From: Methylopila sp. Yamaguchi
GTDB lineage: Bacteria > Pseudomonadota > Alphaproteobacteria > Rhizobiales > Methylopilaceae
Reading direction: 5' to 3'
DNA length: 64,000 nt
Assembly (NCBI RefSeq): GCF_002897035.1
Contig: NZ_BAUX01000001.1
Location: forward strand, 248,001 to 312,000
Under the pieces are notes generated by a model that worked only from the letters and a program-made list of their open reading frames with translations, had not been told where the DNA came from and ran no database searches. Of this stretch, positions 63,302 through 64,000 are shown in pieces. Position 1 is the first letter of the stretch; every line of letters starts with the position of its first letter. Made by a program: the position numbers and the translations under genes.

Positions 63302-64000
63302 ATGTGGCGCGCGACCGTCCTCACCCTCTACCCCGCCATGTTCCCGGGTCATCTCGGCCATGCGCTCGCCGGCCGCGCGCTGGGCGGGGCCTGGTCGCTG
63401 GACGCGCGCGACATCCGCGACCACGCGCACGACCGCCACCGCTCGGTCGACGCGACGCCGGCCGGGGGCGGCCCAGGGATGGTTCTGCGGGCCGACGTCG
63501 TCGGCGAGGCGCTCGACGCGCTTCCCGGGGACGATCGCCCGCGCATCCTGCTCACGCCCCGCGGGGCGCCGCTCACTCAGGCCCGCGTCCGCCGACTCGC
63601 GGCGGGACCGGGGGCGGTGCTGCTCTGCGGGCGCTTCGAAGGCGTCGACCAGCGCGTGATCGAAAGCCGGGCGCTGGAGGAGATCGCGGTGGGCGACGTG
63701 GTGCTGTCGGGCGGCGAGGCGGCCGCGCTGCTGCTGCTGGACGCCTGCGTCCGCCTGCTCCCAGGCGTGATGGGCGACGCGGCTTCGGGCGACGACGAGA
63801 GTTTTGAGGGCGATCTGCTGGAGCACCCGCACTACACCCGGCCCCGCGCGTTCGAAGGCCGCATGATTCCCGACGCATTATTGTCAGGCGATCATAAAGC
63901 GGTGGAACGCTGGCGGAAGCTCCGCGCGCGCGCGGACACGCGCAAGCGACGACCCGACCTCTGGGCGAAATATGTCGCACGCACGACAGGGGGCGTCGAC
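63302..64000 (+). CDS. trmD: tRNA (guanine37-N1)-methyltransferase TrmD, partial
   Basis: ATG at 63302, no stop before the window edge (233 codons visible). SPOUT fold: [101 protein letters not shown], then [26 protein letters not shown]. It methylates G37 in tRNAs and prevents frameshifts. Runs off the right edge. Confidence 0.97.
   Translation, partial: MWRATVLTLYPAMFPGHLGHALAGRALGGAWSLDARDIRDHAHDRHRSVDATPAGGGPGMVLRADVVGEALDALPGDDRPRILLTPRGAPLTQARVRRLAAGPGAVLLCGRFEGVDQRVIESRALEEIAVGDVVLSGGEAAALLLLDACVRLLPGVMGDAASGDDESFEGDLLEHPHYTRPRAFEGRMIPDALLSGDHKAVERWRKLRARADTRKRRPDLWAKYVARTTGGVD

Overview
The window reads as chromosome of a high-GC alphaproteobacterium, most likely Hyphomicrobiales (Rhizobiales). 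Signs are the alphaproteobacterial type AddAB, the ImuA-ImuB-DnaE2 mutagenesis cassette with GAAC-N7-GAAC type LexA boxes, the queG/epimerase pair, the YggT-DUF167 pair and the gene content around uppP and ppa. Genus cannot be fixed from the sequence.

Layout. (1) 1-13.34 kb is accessory DNA ending on the right in a 45-nt 3' piece of tRNA-Gly(GCC), an attachment-site remnant. It holds a sigma-like protein, a XRE regulator, an unknown protein, a lipoprotein, a tyrosine integrase, a primase-VapE gene broken by an in-frame amber codon, an AlpA-like regulator, and a minus-strand cargo block of an unknown 339-aa protein, an HNH endonuclease and an AlbA_2/STAND NTPase. A second, frameshifted AlpA-like copy lies on the far side of the cargo. 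(2) 13.4-54.1 kb is core chromosome. It carries a transglutaminase-like protein, an M32 carboxypeptidase, AddA/AddB, a degenerate ABC ATPase, UppP, GST, QueG, an epimerase, a MAPEG protein, a Tat-exported acetamidase, an SDR with an ArsR regulator, LepA, two GGDEF proteins, a Dcm-Vsr pair, DnaE2-ImuB-ImuA, a radical SAM protein with a UdgX fusion, an MFS exporter, a MliC-like lipoprotein, and a cluster of methyltransferase-like and polysaccharide pyruvyltransferase-like proteins. (3) 54.50-61.12 kb is a compact 6.6-kb island inserted in the 3' end of tRNA-Ala(CGC), bounded by a 17-bp direct repeat. It carries a type II restriction-modification pair, a serine recombinase, a lipoprotein, two XRE regulators and its own tyrosine integrase. 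(4) 61.1-64 kb is core again: tRNA-Ala, YggT, DUF167, Ppa, a GNAT acetyltransferase and the start of TrmD.

How the genes work together. The window is rich in DNA-transaction genes: AddAB recombination, SOS mutagenesis, uracil-DNA recognition, two separate cytosine-C5 methyltransferase systems and a probable anti-phage NTPase/nuclease block. The most interesting points are a divergent promoter region at 42.3-42.48 kb, where two LexA-type boxes face the imuAB-dnaE2 operon on one side and the radical SAM/UdgX operon on the other, and the AlbA_2-STAND/HNH/unknown cargo module held between two AlpA-like copies in the left island.
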